DNA of 64,000 bases from CADCWK01 sp965218235 (GCA_965218235.1 OZ244596.1:248001-312000), one strand, 5' to 3'; counted from the stretch's first letter, positions 26,801 through 35,208 are shown. Program-made: numbers and translations. Notes: generated from the letters alone by a model not told the origin.

Positions 26801-27107
26801 GGACGCCCGCAAGGAGGCTGGCTACCGGGTCGAGGACCGGATCGAGCTGAGCTACGAGGCCGACCCGGAGATCGCCAAGGCGATCGAGCGTCACCACGCC
26901 ACGATTGCCGCCGAAGTGCTCGCAACGACCATCGCCGGGGAGCGGGTCACCGGGGCGTCGGACCAGGTCCGGCCGCAGGACGAGGGTCAGACGCACGGCT
27001 CAGTCGGTCATGGCTCGCTGCAGGGCGACGGAACGTGGCTGGACCAGATCGGCGTCGGCGACCACCACGTCCGGATCGCGATGCGGCAGGTAGCCGGCCC
27101 GTTGTGA
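23835..27107 (+). CDS. ileS: isoleucyl-tRNA synthetase
   Basis: Charges tRNA-Ile; class I synthetase of about 1090 residues. The start is probably the GTG at 23835 (GGAG nine bases upstream); an ATG at 23820 is the alternative. The N-terminal 'VDFPKMERDLLAWWERDG' is typical. The HIGH motif is unusual, 'ANNPMGVHHAWGRTYKD' in place of PYANGxxHxGH. The KMSKS loop is 'DMHKSKGNAIWLDDA'. An inserted editing domain includes 'VWTTTPWTMPANVAAAVNPE'. CxxC pairs are present ('MPWCPRCGTGL', 'CWRCGTDL', 'CDDCGEF'). The C-terminal part has the anticodon-binding helices. The TGA stop falls in a diverged PIR-like arm (27095-27120). Controlled by the T-box leader upstream. Confidence 0.93.
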   Translation: MATFREVTQRVDFPKMERDLLAWWERDGIAERYLTRNDGAEERFSFIDGPITANNPMGVHHAWGRTYKDLFQRYHAMLGKDQRFQNGFDCQGLWVEVEVEKELGLKSKRDIESYGVAEFVQLCKERVQRFSKRQTDQSIRLGYWMDWDDSYFTYSDENNYTIWYFLKTCHEKGWVYKGHDCMPWCPRCGTGLSEHEIVTEGYKDRTHLSVFVRLPLLDEPGADLLVWTTTPWTMPANVAAAVNPELTYARVEYAVKGEPHVSYLAKELVRRIISGQHTVTAELPGSELVGWRYSGPFDELPAAAGVEHRVIRWDDVTATEGTGIVHIAPGCGKEDFALSKVEDLAVIAPIDEFGVYVAGFDDLSGRYVHEVGMEIMERLTTKGLLHRAENYTHRYPVCWRCGTDLVFRVVDEWFVSMQELRETMMAVTRDITWIPSFGRERELDWLEHMDDWMISKKRYWGLALPIYVCDDCGEFDVVGGREELHERSVAGWDAFDGHSPHRPYIDEVKIACAACGGQASRVRDVGNPWLDAGIVPFSTLHYLTDREYWKKWFPADLVSESFPGQFRNWFYSLIAQSSALTGEKPFRNVFSYALMKDEHGEDMHKSKGNAIWLDDAAEEIGVDTMRWLFSTVNPSANVNFGPNITDGVRRRFILPLWNCYAFFANYARLDGWDPTAPGNAPPLAERSLFDRWIVSRLNQVIGTVRERLDAYDPDGAALEIERFTVEELSNWYIRRNRRRFWKPDSDADKLSAYGTLYEVMTTLAKLLAPFIPFVSEEIYGNLVRDANAAAPPSVHLCDYPAVNAAAIDERLSADMATVLEVVNLGHAARQEGGVKVRQPLPAILVYSQRPATAAVLERLGDLVMDEINVKEVRPLVERELGDIVTYSIRPNLKVLGPRLGRQLGAVRQALDAQDAAGVAATVGSGATLALTLADGQSVELAPEDILVDLLRRPGFAAAQGGTTTVVLDTNLTVELIEEGLARDFVRGIQDARKEAGYRVEDRIELSYEADPEIAKAIERHHATIAAEVLATTIAGERVTGASDQVRPQDEGQTHGSVGHGSLQGDGTWLDQIGVGDHHVRIAMRQVAGPL

Positions 27108-27125
27108 TCCGGCTCGTTGCCATCC

Positions 27126-27268
27126 GGCCCTGAAGGGACCGGCTGAAGGACATCGGATTCGGCGATGTTGGATCACGGCGACCCGACGATGATGCGACGA
27201 GAACGCGCCATCCGGGGTCGCCCACCTGCATCGCCACCAATGTCGTTCAGCCGATCCCGTTTACGGCC
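27126..27268. repeat. PIR inverted-repeat element after ileS
   Basis: Left arm GGCCCTGAAGGGACC plus GGCTGAAGGACATCGG (27126-27156). Right arm CCAATGTCGTTCAGCC then GATCCCGTTTACGGCC (27237-27268). A further diverged arm-like sequence (27095-27120) precedes it and contains the ileS stop codon. Between 27268 and the next gene only a TATCAT (27309-27314), a possible -10, is notable. Confidence 0.85.
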
Positions 27269-27406
27269 AGTCTGACGGCTAGACACGCGAGCGGACGTCA
27301 GGCCGGTGGTATCATTTCGGCGGTAAGGAACGGGTCGACCGTTGTGTCGGCCCGTCCCGCTGCGTCCCCCAACAGGTCTTTCAATCGAACACAGAGAGGG
27401 TCAGGC

Positions 27407-29680
27407 ATGGTAGCCACCGAACAGCGCGAGATGCGTTCCGTCGGGCAGCGACTCAAGCGGATCGACGCCCCGAAGAAGCTGACCGGCCAGGAGCGCTTCA
27501 CGGGCGACCTGCGGATGCCGGGGATGCTCTACGCCCGGCTCGTCGGCAGCCCCTACGCTCACGCCCGCATCAACGGGATCGACACCTCGGCCGCTCTCGC
27601 CATTCCCGGCGTCACCGCCGTCCTGCTGGCCGGCGACCTCCCGATCAAGTCCGGGGAGAACCCGCTCGCCACCGACGAGGCGATCTACAACGGTCAGCCG
27701 CTCGCGATCGTCCTGGCCGAGAGCGAGGCGATCGCCGAGGACGCGGTCCTGCTGGTCGATGTCGACGCCGAGCCGCTCGCTCCCGTCACCTCGATCGAGG
27801 AAGCGCTCCGCGAGGGCGGGCCGCAGACCCGGTTCTCCGAAGCGCACGTCGATGAGGCCGAGGCTAAGCTCCACAACTCCGACGCCGGCGCGGCCGAGGA
27901 GAAGGCCCTGCCCGCCAACGTGACCAACACGGTGGACTACAAGCGCGGCGATGTCGCGAAGGCCTTCGCCGAGGCCGACAAGGTCGTCGAGTTGACCTTC
28001 TACTCCGACCAGGTCCACCAGGGCTACATCGAGCCGCAGGTCACGCTGGTCTCCCCAGGTCCGCTTGGCACGCTCGATGTCTACACCAGCACACAGGGCA
28101 TGTTCGTCGTCCAGAACAAGGTCGCCCAGACGCTCGGCCTCGATGCCAACGAGGTCGAGGTCCACCAGATGCCGGTCGGCGGCGGATTCGGCGGCAAGTT
28201 CGGGCTGAACGAGGCGATGGTCGCGCTGGCTGCCGTCGCGGTCAACCGGCCGGTACTGCTCCAGCTGACCCGGATGGAGGACTTTCTCTCCGCCAACCCG
28301 GCGCCGGCCTGCGAGATTCGCGTCAAGCTCGGCGGCACGTCGGACGGATTCATCACCGCCCTCGAGTCCGACATGACGTTCCTCGCCGGGATTGCCCCGA
28401 GCTCGCCGCTGGGGATCGCCGCTATCCTCGTCGGTGGCTACTACCGCTTCCCGAACCTCGACATTACCGGCCGCGAGGTCATCAGCAACCGGCCCAAGTC
28501 CGGTGCCTACCGCGCACCAGGTGCCCAGCAGGCGTCACTGGCGATCGAGGGGGCGGTGGACGAGCTCGCCCGCGCCCTTGGCAAGGACCCGATGGAGTTC
28601 CGGCTCCAGAACTGCGCCGTCGAGGGCGATGAGCGCCCGAACGGCGGAGCCTGGCCCCGCATCGGCCTGAAGGAGACGCTCGAAGCCATCCGCGAGCACC
28701 CAATCTGGCAGGAGCGCGAGGCGATCCGCCAGCGCGGCCACGGGGTCGGGATCGGCGTCGGCGGCTGGCCGGGCGGACTCGAGCCGGCCACGGCCGTCTG
28801 CCGCCTCGATGCCGACGGCAAGCTGACGATGATGCTCGGGTCGGTCGATCTCAACGGCTCGAACACCGGCATGGCCCAGATCGCCGCCGAGGCGCTCGGG
28901 ATCGACTCAGCCGAGGTCAACATCAACGTTGGCACGTCGTCCAGCGCACCGTGGTCCGGCAGCACCGGCGGCTCTAAGATCACCTACACGGTCGGCGCCG
29001 CCGTCCAGCGGGCCGCCGAGGACGCTCGCCACCAGATCCTCGAGATCGCCGCCGGGAAGCTAGAGGCGTCGGCCGAGGACCTCGAGATCGCGGACGGCAA
29101 CGTCCAGGTCAAGGGCGTCCCGTCCATGTCCATCTCCCTGAAGGACATCGCCGAACAGAGCATGTCCGGCAGCGGCGGCGTCAACCCGGTCCTCGGTCGC
29201 GGCGCCTCCGCGATCACGCAGGCCGCGCCGGGCTTCGCGGTCCACATGGCGGAGGTCTCGGTCGACGAGCTCACCGGCGAAACGACGGTTCATCGTTACG
29301 TCGCCGCGCAGGACGTCGGCATGGCGATCAACCCGGCCCTCGTCGAGGATCAGATCCATGGCGGTGTCGGTCAGGGAATCGGCTGGGCGCTCTACGAGGG
29401 CATGGCCTATGACGGAGACGGTCAGCTCATGACCGCCTCGCTGATGGACTACGCCATCCCGAAGGCCGAGATGATTCCGGACATCGAGATCATCCTGGTC
29501 GAGGTCCCTTCCGAGCACGGCCCCTACGGCGCCAAGGGGATCGGCGAACCGCCGGCCGTACCGGGTCCGGCCGTGATCACCAACGCGATCCGCGACGCGA
29601 CCGGCGTCCGCGTCACCCACATCCCGGTCAAGCCGGAGGTCATGGTCCGCGCCCTCGACGCCGGTGCGGCAGCCGACTAG
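27407..29680 (+). CDS. xanthine-dehydrogenase-family molybdopterin-binding subunit
   Basis: Large catalytic subunit of a molybdenum hydroxylase, 757 residues, starting at ATG 27407 after GAGAGGG. 'RIDAPKKLTGQERFTGDL' is the usual N-terminal hammerhead entry. 'VGGGFGGKFGLNEAMVALA' is the molybdopterin-binding glycine loop, and 'GAKGIGEPPAVPGPA' carries the catalytic Glu. The active-site loop reads 'SGAYRAPGAQQ', without the Cys of CO dehydrogenase (AYRCSFR), so it is not a CoxL. No FAD-binding or 2Fe-2S subunit gene is adjacent, which is unusual. Substrate (purine, aldehyde, nicotinate-like or other) cannot be told from this. Confidence 0.9.
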   Translation: MVATEQREMRSVGQRLKRIDAPKKLTGQERFTGDLRMPGMLYARLVGSPYAHARINGIDTSAALAIPGVTAVLLAGDLPIKSGENPLATDEAIYNGQPLAIVLAESEAIAEDAVLLVDVDAEPLAPVTSIEEALREGGPQTRFSEAHVDEAEAKLHNSDAGAAEEKALPANVTNTVDYKRGDVAKAFAEADKVVELTFYSDQVHQGYIEPQVTLVSPGPLGTLDVYTSTQGMFVVQNKVAQTLGLDANEVEVHQMPVGGGFGGKFGLNEAMVALAAVAVNRPVLLQLTRMEDFLSANPAPACEIRVKLGGTSDGFITALESDMTFLAGIAPSSPLGIAAILVGGYYRFPNLDITGREVISNRPKSGAYRAPGAQQASLAIEGAVDELARALGKDPMEFRLQNCAVEGDERPNGGAWPRIGLKETLEAIREHPIWQEREAIRQRGHGVGIGVGGWPGGLEPATAVCRLDADGKLTMMLGSVDLNGSNTGMAQIAAEALGIDSAEVNINVGTSSSAPWSGSTGGSKITYTVGAAVQRAAEDARHQILEIAAGKLEASAEDLEIADGNVQVKGVPSMSISLKDIAEQSMSGSGGVNPVLGRGASAITQAAPGFAVHMAEVSVDELTGETTVHRYVAAQDVGMAINPALVEDQIHGGVGQGIGWALYEGMAYDGDGQLMTASLMDYAIPKAEMIPDIEIILVEVPSEHGPYGAKGIGEPPAVPGPAVITNAIRDATGVRVTHIPVKPEVMVRALDAGAAAD

Positions 29681-29702
29681 TGGTCCGTCAAGGGTCATCC
29701 GC

Positions 29703-29786
29703 TGCCCCGGAGCCGCCCCCTCCCCGGCTCCCCGTCGTCGCGCCACCGCTGAAGCGGCGTCGTCGCCAACGGGTCCCGGAGAGGGG
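29703..29786. repeat. GC-rich palindromic element, family 2, copy d
   Basis: Arms CCCCCTCCCCGG and CCCGGAGAGGGGAGG surround a central dyad GCCACCGCTGAAGCGGC close to that of copy a. It lies just after the molybdenum hydroxylase gene. A second copy in reverse orientation follows at 29990. Confidence 0.65.
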
Positions 29787-29872
29787 AGGACCGCCAAATC
29801 AAGCAGGACCCGCTCGCCATCGGCAAGTGAGGGTTGACAGAACACTAGACGAGATCAATCCTGACTCATATC

Positions 29873-29908
29873 GAAGCGGCCGGGCAGTCGATGCTGCCCG
29901 GCCGCTTC
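29873..29908 (+). terminator. perfect 15-bp hairpin between two repeat copies
   Basis: GAAGCGGCCGGGCAG pairs with CTGCCCGGCCGCTTC around a six-base loop (TCGATG). It stands about 190 bases after the hydroxylase gene. GCTGTTCCGTTTCC follows, with only short T groups. Likely a terminator; also palindromic enough to form a cruciform. Confidence 0.6.
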
Positions 29909-29989
29909 GCTGTTCCGTTTCCGCCGCATCCCGTGGCGCAAGCCTCGCGTCAACCCGGATACTAACTGGCGTTCCGATCAATTGCCTGC

Positions 29990-30081
29990 TCCCGTCTCCG
30001 GGCACCTGCGAAGCCGAAGCCGCTGCAGCGGGTGAGCGAGCGGGTGAGCCGGAGATGGGTCGGGGGAGAGGTCTGCTCCGC
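29990..30081. repeat. GC-rich palindromic element, family 2, copy e (reverse orientation)
   Basis: Reads as the reverse complement of copies a and b: it begins CCGTCTCCGGGCACC, has GAAGCCGAAGCCGC near the centre, and ends GGGGGAGAGGTCTGCTCCG. It stands 88 bases before recN. With copy d it flanks the hairpin at 29873. Confidence 0.6.
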
Positions 30082-30168
30082 TCTCACGCAATGGCGATGA
30101 ACATCGCTCTCATCCGGACTGCGCTCAACAGAACGACGATGGCCGAAGGGGGACGGTGACGGATAACG

Positions 30169-31953
30169 ATGCTGCTTGAACTCACCATCCGCGACTTCGC
30201 GATCATCGACGAGACCCGGATCAGCCTGGAGCCGGGCTTCAACGTCCTGACCGGCGAGACTGGCGCCGGCAAGTCGATCCTGATCGACGCCCTCGGCGCG
30301 GTCCTCGGCGAGCGGACCGGCAGCGACGTCGTGCGGTCAGGGGCCAGCGCGGCGCGGGTCGAGGCGCTCTTCGATGTCGCCGACCTCCAGGACCGAAACG
30401 ATTTCGTCGCGACCCTCCACGACCTCGGCGTCGAGGCGGCGGACGATCAGCTCGTCCTCTCGCGGGACGTGACCGCGACGGGTCGGACGATCGCCAGGAT
30501 CAACGGGCGCGCGACCACGGCGTCGGCGCTGTCCCGGCTCGGCGCCTTCCTGGTCGACATCCACGGCCAGAGCGACCACCTTTCGCTGCTGCGGCCGGCC
30601 GAGCAGCTCGACATGCTCGACCGGTTCGCCGGGACGGTCGCCCTCCGGGCCGACGTCGCCGGACGGGTCAACGCACTTCGCGCCGTCGAGCGGCAGATAA
30701 CCGATCTGACGACCAATGCCCGCGATCGGGCCCAGCGGATCGACCTGCTCGAGTTCCAGGTCGTGGAGATCGAGCGGGCCGCGCTGATCGAGGGCGAGGA
30801 GGAGGACCTGCTCGCCGAGCGCCGGGTCCTGTCCAACGCCACCCGGCTGACCGAAGACGTCGCGCTGGTCCAGTCGCTGATCAGCGGCAATGACCTCGAC
30901 TTCGGCGGCGGGGAGGTGATCCCGGCGGCGCTGGTCGGGCTCCGACAGGCAACCGGGGCGATGGCTCACGTCGCCCAGATCGACCCGGCCGCCGTCGAGC
31001 TCGACTCGCGCCTCAACGAGGTCATCGTCCTGCTGGAGGACCTCGCGACGGATCTCCGTTCCTACCGGGACGAGATCGACAGCGACCCCAGCCGCCTGGC
31101 GGTCGTCGAGGAGCGACTGGACGTGATCAAGTCGCTCAAGCGGAAGTACGGAGCGACCGTCGGCGAGATCATCGAGACCGGCCATCAGGCCGCGATCGAA
31201 CTGGAATCGCTGACCGGGGCAGGCGTCGACGTCGAAGCACTAGAAGCCATCGCCACGAGGTCACGGGTCGAAGTCGGGCGGATCGCGACCGAGCTTTCCC
31301 GTCAACGCGGCGAAGCGGGCAAGCGGTTGAGCGGGGCGATCGAGCGGGCGATGCTGGACCTGAACATGGGGCGGGCCCGCTTCGCGGTTTCGGCCGAACA
31401 GTCGGCCTCGCCGCGTGGCGTTCCGTTTGGAGACGACGGCCGGCTGATGGCCTGCGACACGACCGGGGCGGATCGTGTCGCCTTTCTGCTCGCCTCGAAT
31501 GCCGGGGACACCCTCAAGCCGGTCGCCCGGGTCGCCTCCGGCGGCGAGACGGCCCGGCTGATGCTGGCGCTCAAATCCATCCTGTCGGCGGTCGACGAGA
31601 CGCCGACGCTGGTCTTCGACGAGGTCGACGTCGGGGTCGGCGGTCGGTCCGGGCAGGTCGTCGGTGAGAAGCTCTGGGGCCTGGAGCGGGACCATCAGGT
31701 GATCGTCATCACTCACCTGCCCCAGATCGCCGCCTTCGGCGAGACGCACTTCCGGATCTCGAAGTCCGACATCGGCGGCCGCGTCGTCAGCCGGGTCGAG
31801 ACGATCGCCGACGACGACCGACTCGACGAGCTGGCCGCGATGCTGGACGGGCTCCCTGTCACCGAGGCGGCGCGACTCAACGCCCGCTCGATGCTCGACC
31901 GGGTCGACGGCTGGAAGGCGAGCCACTCAGTTCCAGTCCCCGCGGCTGGATAG
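30169..31953 (+). CDS. recN: DNA repair protein RecN
   Basis: SMC-like ATPase of double-strand-break repair, 594 residues. Walker A is 'VLTGETGAGKSILIDALGAV' near the N terminus, and 'LVDIHGQSDHLSLL' is the characteristic RecN segment. A long coiled-coil stretch follows (about residues 170-380). The C-terminal ABC signature is 'ARVASGGETARLMLALK', Walker B is 'TLVFDEVDVGVGG', and 'VIVITHLPQIAAFG' holds the switch His. Order and length match the family. Preceded by repeat elements and followed by a PIR element, so probably monocistronic. Confidence 0.96.
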   Translation: MLLELTIRDFAIIDETRISLEPGFNVLTGETGAGKSILIDALGAVLGERTGSDVVRSGASAARVEALFDVADLQDRNDFVATLHDLGVEAADDQLVLSRDVTATGRTIARINGRATTASALSRLGAFLVDIHGQSDHLSLLRPAEQLDMLDRFAGTVALRADVAGRVNALRAVERQITDLTTNARDRAQRIDLLEFQVVEIERAALIEGEEEDLLAERRVLSNATRLTEDVALVQSLISGNDLDFGGGEVIPAALVGLRQATGAMAHVAQIDPAAVELDSRLNEVIVLLEDLATDLRSYRDEIDSDPSRLAVVEERLDVIKSLKRKYGATVGEIIETGHQAAIELESLTGAGVDVEALEAIATRSRVEVGRIATELSRQRGEAGKRLSGAIERAMLDLNMGRARFAVSAEQSASPRGVPFGDDGRLMACDTTGADRVAFLLASNAGDTLKPVARVASGGETARLMLALKSILSAVDETPTLVFDEVDVGVGGRSGQVVGEKLWGLERDHQVIVITHLPQIAAFGETHFRISKSDIGGRVVSRVETIADDDRLDELAAMLDGLPVTEAARLNARSMLDRVDGWKASHSVPVPAAG

Positions 31954-31973
31954 AGCCGGTTCGAAGACAGACC

Positions 31974-32103
31974 GGCCGTAAACGGGCCGGCTGAAGGACA
32001 TCGGATTCGACATTGGCGCGCCAGGGGCGACGGGTCGATAACGCGGGGTTCATCGATACTTGCGTCGCCGAACCAATGTCGTTCAGCCGGCCCCTTCAGG
32101 GCC
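31974..32103. repeat. PIR inverted-repeat element after recN
   Basis: Left arm GGCCGTAAACGGGCC plus GGCTGAAGGACATCGG (31974-32004). Right arm CCAATGTCGTTCAGCCGG then CCCCTTCAGGGCC (32073-32103). It starts 21 bases after the recN stop. The first mini-hairpin pairs CCGT with ACGG, the second CCCT with AGGG. Confidence 0.87.
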
Positions 32104-32231
32104 GGACCACTGCCGGCTGGATAGAGCGCCCTCGACGGGTTCGACCGCCGCCGCTTGGTATACTCGATCCATAAGGGCCGTCATCGAGACGGCCATCGCA
32201 GCGTCTCGACGCGAACACAAGGACATCACCC

Positions 32232-32540
32232 ATGGGTCAGCCCAACATGCGCGCCATCCAGCAGATGCAGAATCGCCTCCAGAAGATCCAGGAGGAACTG
32301 GCCGAGCTCGAAGTTCAGGGCACCGCTGGCGGCGGAGCGGTGGTCGCGACGGTGAGCGGGTCCAAGGAGTTCCGGAGCATCAGGATCGACCCGGCGGCGG
32401 TCGATCCGGAAGAGGTCGAGCTGCTCGAGGAGATGGTCTCCGCCGCGATCAATTCGGCGATGGAGGAGGCCAGCCGCGTCGCCGAAGAGAAGATGTCGGT
32501 CCTGACCGGCGGGCTCAACATCCCGGGCCTCAGCTTCTAG
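32232..32540 (+). CDS. YbaB/EbfC-family nucleoid-associated protein
   Basis: Small DNA-binding protein of 102 residues that usually forms tweezers-like dimers. 'MRAIQQMQNRLQKIQEELAE' is the N-terminal helix. 'GGGAVVATVSGSKEFRSIRI' and 'ELLEEMVSAAINSAMEEA' are the conserved core and C-terminal helix. AAGGA precedes the ATG, and a TATACT (32159-32164) about 70 bases upstream may be its -10. In most bacteria it lies between dnaX and recR; here it follows recN instead. Confidence 0.92.
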   Translation: MGQPNMRAIQQMQNRLQKIQEELAELEVQGTAGGGAVVATVSGSKEFRSIRIDPAAVDPEEVELLEEMVSAAINSAMEEASRVAEEKMSVLTGGLNIPGLSF

Positions 32541-32598
32541 CGGATGAGCGGAGTCGCCGGCGTCGAGCCAGACCGCCGCCGCTCGGTGAGGAGTCGCC

Positions 32599-33303
32599 AT
32601 GTGCGGACGCTACATCCTCGGACGGGTCGATGACCTCTCCGAGCGGTTCCAGCTCCGGGATCTCAACCTCGCCCTCACCCCGACCTGGAATGCGGCTCCA
32701 AGCCAGTCGCTCCCGGTGATCCTGCCGGGCGACGACGGGTCATGGGGCGCTCAGTTCATGCGGTGGGGCCTGCTGCCACGCTGGAAACCGCGCGACGGCG
32801 GGCGGGCGCCGGAGCCGATCAACGCCCGGGCCGAGACGCTCGGTGAGCGGCCGATGTTCCGGCCGCTGATCGCCCGGCGCCGCTGCATCGTCCCGGCGAC
32901 CGGCTTCTACGAGTGGCAGCAGACCGACCATGGCAAGCAACCCATCGTCCTGCACCCGACCGATCAGGAACTCTATGGCTTCGCCGGGCTCTGGGATGAG
33001 ACAACCGGCCCCGACGGCGAGCTAGTCCGCTCCTTCACGATCATCACCGGCCCACCCAACGAGCTCGTCGCCCCGATCCACAACCGGATGGCCGTCATCC
33101 TCGACCCAGGCGACGAAGCGGCGTGGCTCGACCCGGACGTGACGGACTGGCCGGAGGTCGAACACCTGCTCCAGCCCTACCCCGCCGACCGGATGGAGTG
33201 CTTCCCGGTCAGTAAGGCCGTCAACAACACCCGCAATGACGATCCCTCACTGGTCCAGCGGATCGACGCCGACGTCTCGCCGGCGACCGGGACCCGGACC
33301 TGA
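32599..33303 (+). CDS. SOS-response-associated peptidase (SRAP, YedK/HMCES-like)
   Basis: Forms a covalent shield over abasic sites in single-stranded DNA through its N-terminal cysteine. The protein begins 'MCGRYILGR', so Cys2 becomes the N terminus after Met removal. Active-site partners are in 'PINARAETL' (Asn), 'VPATGFYEWQQ' (Glu) and 'APIHNRMAVIL' (His). At 234 residues it is typical. It starts 59 bases after the YbaB gene on the same strand, giving a small DNA-maintenance group with recN. Confidence 0.95.
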   Translation: MCGRYILGRVDDLSERFQLRDLNLALTPTWNAAPSQSLPVILPGDDGSWGAQFMRWGLLPRWKPRDGGRAPEPINARAETLGERPMFRPLIARRRCIVPATGFYEWQQTDHGKQPIVLHPTDQELYGFAGLWDETTGPDGELVRSFTIITGPPNELVAPIHNRMAVILDPGDEAAWLDPDVTDWPEVEHLLQPYPADRMECFPVSKAVNNTRNDDPSLVQRIDADVSPATGTRT

Positions 33304-33344
33304 CCACCTCATCGATCAGGACTCACCGTCAGGGACACGCGCTC

Positions 33345-33674
33345 ATGGAACAGAATAGGGATGCGCCAGTCGCGCTCTTCCTTGGCGACGTCGTCCGGCT
33401 CCGGAAACCGCACCCATGTGGCAACTTCGAGTGGACAGTCGTCCGGCTTGGGGCAGACATTGGTCTGACCTGCATCGGTTGTGGCCGGCGCGTCCTCCTG
33501 CCCCGACGGGAGCTCCAGCGTCGGACCCGCCTTTTCGTCAGTCGCGGTCCCGGCTTCGCGGCGGCCCAGCGGTTGATGGCTGAGCAGGACGCTGACGCTC
33601 GGGCCGATGGGTCAGCCCTGACCGATCCGGAATCAGTCGCCATGTCATCGGAAACCGGACCGAATGCGGTCTAG
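33345..33674 (+). CDS. DUF951 family protein
   Basis: Product of 109 residues whose first ~65 match DUF951: 'LGDVVRLRKPHPCGNFEW', then 'LGADIGLTCIGCGRRVLLPR' with a CxxC that may bind a metal. The last ~40 residues are acidic, Ala/Ser-rich and not conserved. Function unknown. Its stop overlaps the first codons of the MFS gene as annotated, so coupling is possible if that start is real. Confidence 0.85.
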   Translation: MEQNRDAPVALFLGDVVRLRKPHPCGNFEWTVVRLGADIGLTCIGCGRRVLLPRRELQRRTRLFVSRGPGFAAAQRLMAEQDADARADGSALTDPESVAMSSETGPNAV

Positions 33675-35208
33675 CACGAGTCGGTCCCGGCGGGGACAGG
33701 CGAGGCAGCGCCAGCACAACGCCCCTCGCGGTCCACGTCAGTTGCCGTCCGGGACGCCGGTCCTCGGCCGGCCCCGAGCACTGCCCTCCGGTGCCGTGCC
33801 CTCCGGCTCCCTGCCCGGAGACGGCAAAGGGCCTGGCACCCTCGATCCTGAAGGCTACGGCCCTCACCGTGAATCATTCAAACCGGTTCAGTCAGCGCTG
33901 CCGGTCGAGAATGAGTCGATCAGGCAGGTCCTTCGGAACGGCCCGTTCCTGCGGCTCTGGGTGGCCCAGGCGATCTCCCAAACCGCCAACAACATGGTCA
34001 ACTTCGCACTGCTGCTCCGGGTTCGCGGCGTCGTCGACGCCAACGACCTCGCCCAGGCCAACACCGCGATCAGCCTGGTCATCCTGGCCTTCTCACTGCC
34101 GGCGGTGCTGTTCGGTCCGCTGGCCGGCGTCGTCGCCGATCGCTGGAATCGCCGGACGATCATGTCGATCGTCAACGTCCTCCGGGCGCTGACCGTCGTC
34201 GGTATCCTCCTCATCCCGACAACCGGCGTCGCCCAGACGATCCTCGTCGCCCACTACATCGGCACGTTCTTCTTCGGTATGGCGGGGCAGTTCTTCGCCC
34301 CGGCCCAGGGCGCGACGATCCCTGCCCTCGTCACCCGGCCGCAACTCATCAGCGCCAACGCACTGTTCAACCTGACGGCCACCGGCGCCCAGGTGCTCGG
34401 GTTCGCCGCGCTCGGTCCGGTCCTCGTCCAGGTGTTCGGCGTCGACGAAGTCATCCTCTTCACGGTGCCGCTATTTCTTGTCTGCGCCGGCCTTGTCCTG
34501 ACCCTGCCACGGAACGCGACCGCCAGCCGCGCGCTGGCCGTGCCCGACGAGCGCATCCATTTCCTCCGCCGCCTCTGGGTCGAGATGCGGGAAGGGCTCG
34601 TCTACATCGCCCGGGACCGGATGCTGATTCGGGCGATCACCTACCTGACGCTGGCCGCGACGACATTCCTGATGGTGGCGGCTCTCGGCCCGGACTTCAT
34701 CAGCAGCGTCGTCGGGCTCCGACCGGAAGACATCGGCTACGTCGTCGCGCCCGCCGGCGTCGGGGTCGTCGTCGGCGTGCTGACGGTGTCGCGGATCAGC
34801 GGCCGGCTGGAGCGGGACCGGCTCATCGACTGGGCCCTGCTCGGCGCCGGCGTCAGCATCCTGCTGGCGGCCCTGAGCGAGGAGATCGTCTCGGCGGTCT
34901 TCGGGGATCATCCGGTCGCGCTCGAGGTCATCTTCGCCGGCGCCCTGCTGTTCGTGGCTGGCGTCTGCAACGCCTACGTGATCGTGCCGGCCCAGACGCT
35001 GCTCCAGGAGCGGTCCGACGACCAGATGCGGGCTCGGGTTTACGCAACGTTCTTCACGATCTCGAACACCGTCGCCTTCGTCCCGATCTTCTTCGCCGCC
35101 GCCTTCGCCGATCTGTTCGGCGTTGTCCGGGTCCTCTCGGTCGTCGCGCTCGGGCTGATGGTCCTCGGCGGCGGCTCCGTCCTGCGCCGCCACCGGGCCC
35201 GGCGCTGA
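33664..35208 (+). CDS. MFS transporter (EntS-like exporter)
   Basis: Inner-membrane major-facilitator exporter. The core begins near 33900 with 'FLRLWVAQAISQTANNMVNF' and continues through about 12 hydrophobic helices. 'LAGVVADRWNRRTIM' is the A-motif loop between helices 2 and 3, and 'LLQERSDDQMRARVYATFF' is the central-loop segment seen in EntS/MefA-like proteins. From ATG 33664 the first ~75 residues are Arg/Pro/Ser/Gly-rich and unlike any MFS N terminus. The real start is therefore uncertain; a GTG at 33796 is one alternative. Substrate unknown. Confidence 0.8.
   Translation: MRSSTSRSRRGQARQRQHNAPRGPRQLPSGTPVLGRPRALPSGAVPSGSLPGDGKGPGTLDPEGYGPHRESFKPVQSALPVENESIRQVLRNGPFLRLWVAQAISQTANNMVNFALLLRVRGVVDANDLAQANTAISLVILAFSLPAVLFGPLAGVVADRWNRRTIMSIVNVLRALTVVGILLIPTTGVAQTILVAHYIGTFFFGMAGQFFAPAQGATIPALVTRPQLISANALFNLTATGAQVLGFAALGPVLVQVFGVDEVILFTVPLFLVCAGLVLTLPRNATASRALAVPDERIHFLRRLWVEMREGLVYIARDRMLIRAITYLTLAATTFLMVAALGPDFISSVVGLRPEDIGYVVAPAGVGVVVGVLTVSRISGRLERDRLIDWALLGAGVSILLAALSEEIVSAVFGDHPVALEVIFAGALLFVAGVCNAYVIVPAQTLLQERSDDQMRARVYATFFTISNTVAFVPIFFAAAFADLFGVVRVLSVVALGLMVLGGGSVLRRHRARR

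Noticed and set aside
23760..26996. 1078-codon open frame on the minus strand across ileS
   Set aside because: It mirrors the ileS codon pattern (third-position G/C forces open antisense frames in GC-rich DNA), shows no motif and has Arg/Asp/Gly/Val-rich shadow composition.
25418..27133. 571-codon plus-strand frame overlapping ileS
   Set aside because: Alternative frame of the ileS gene, Arg/Pro/Gly-rich with no recognisable domain.
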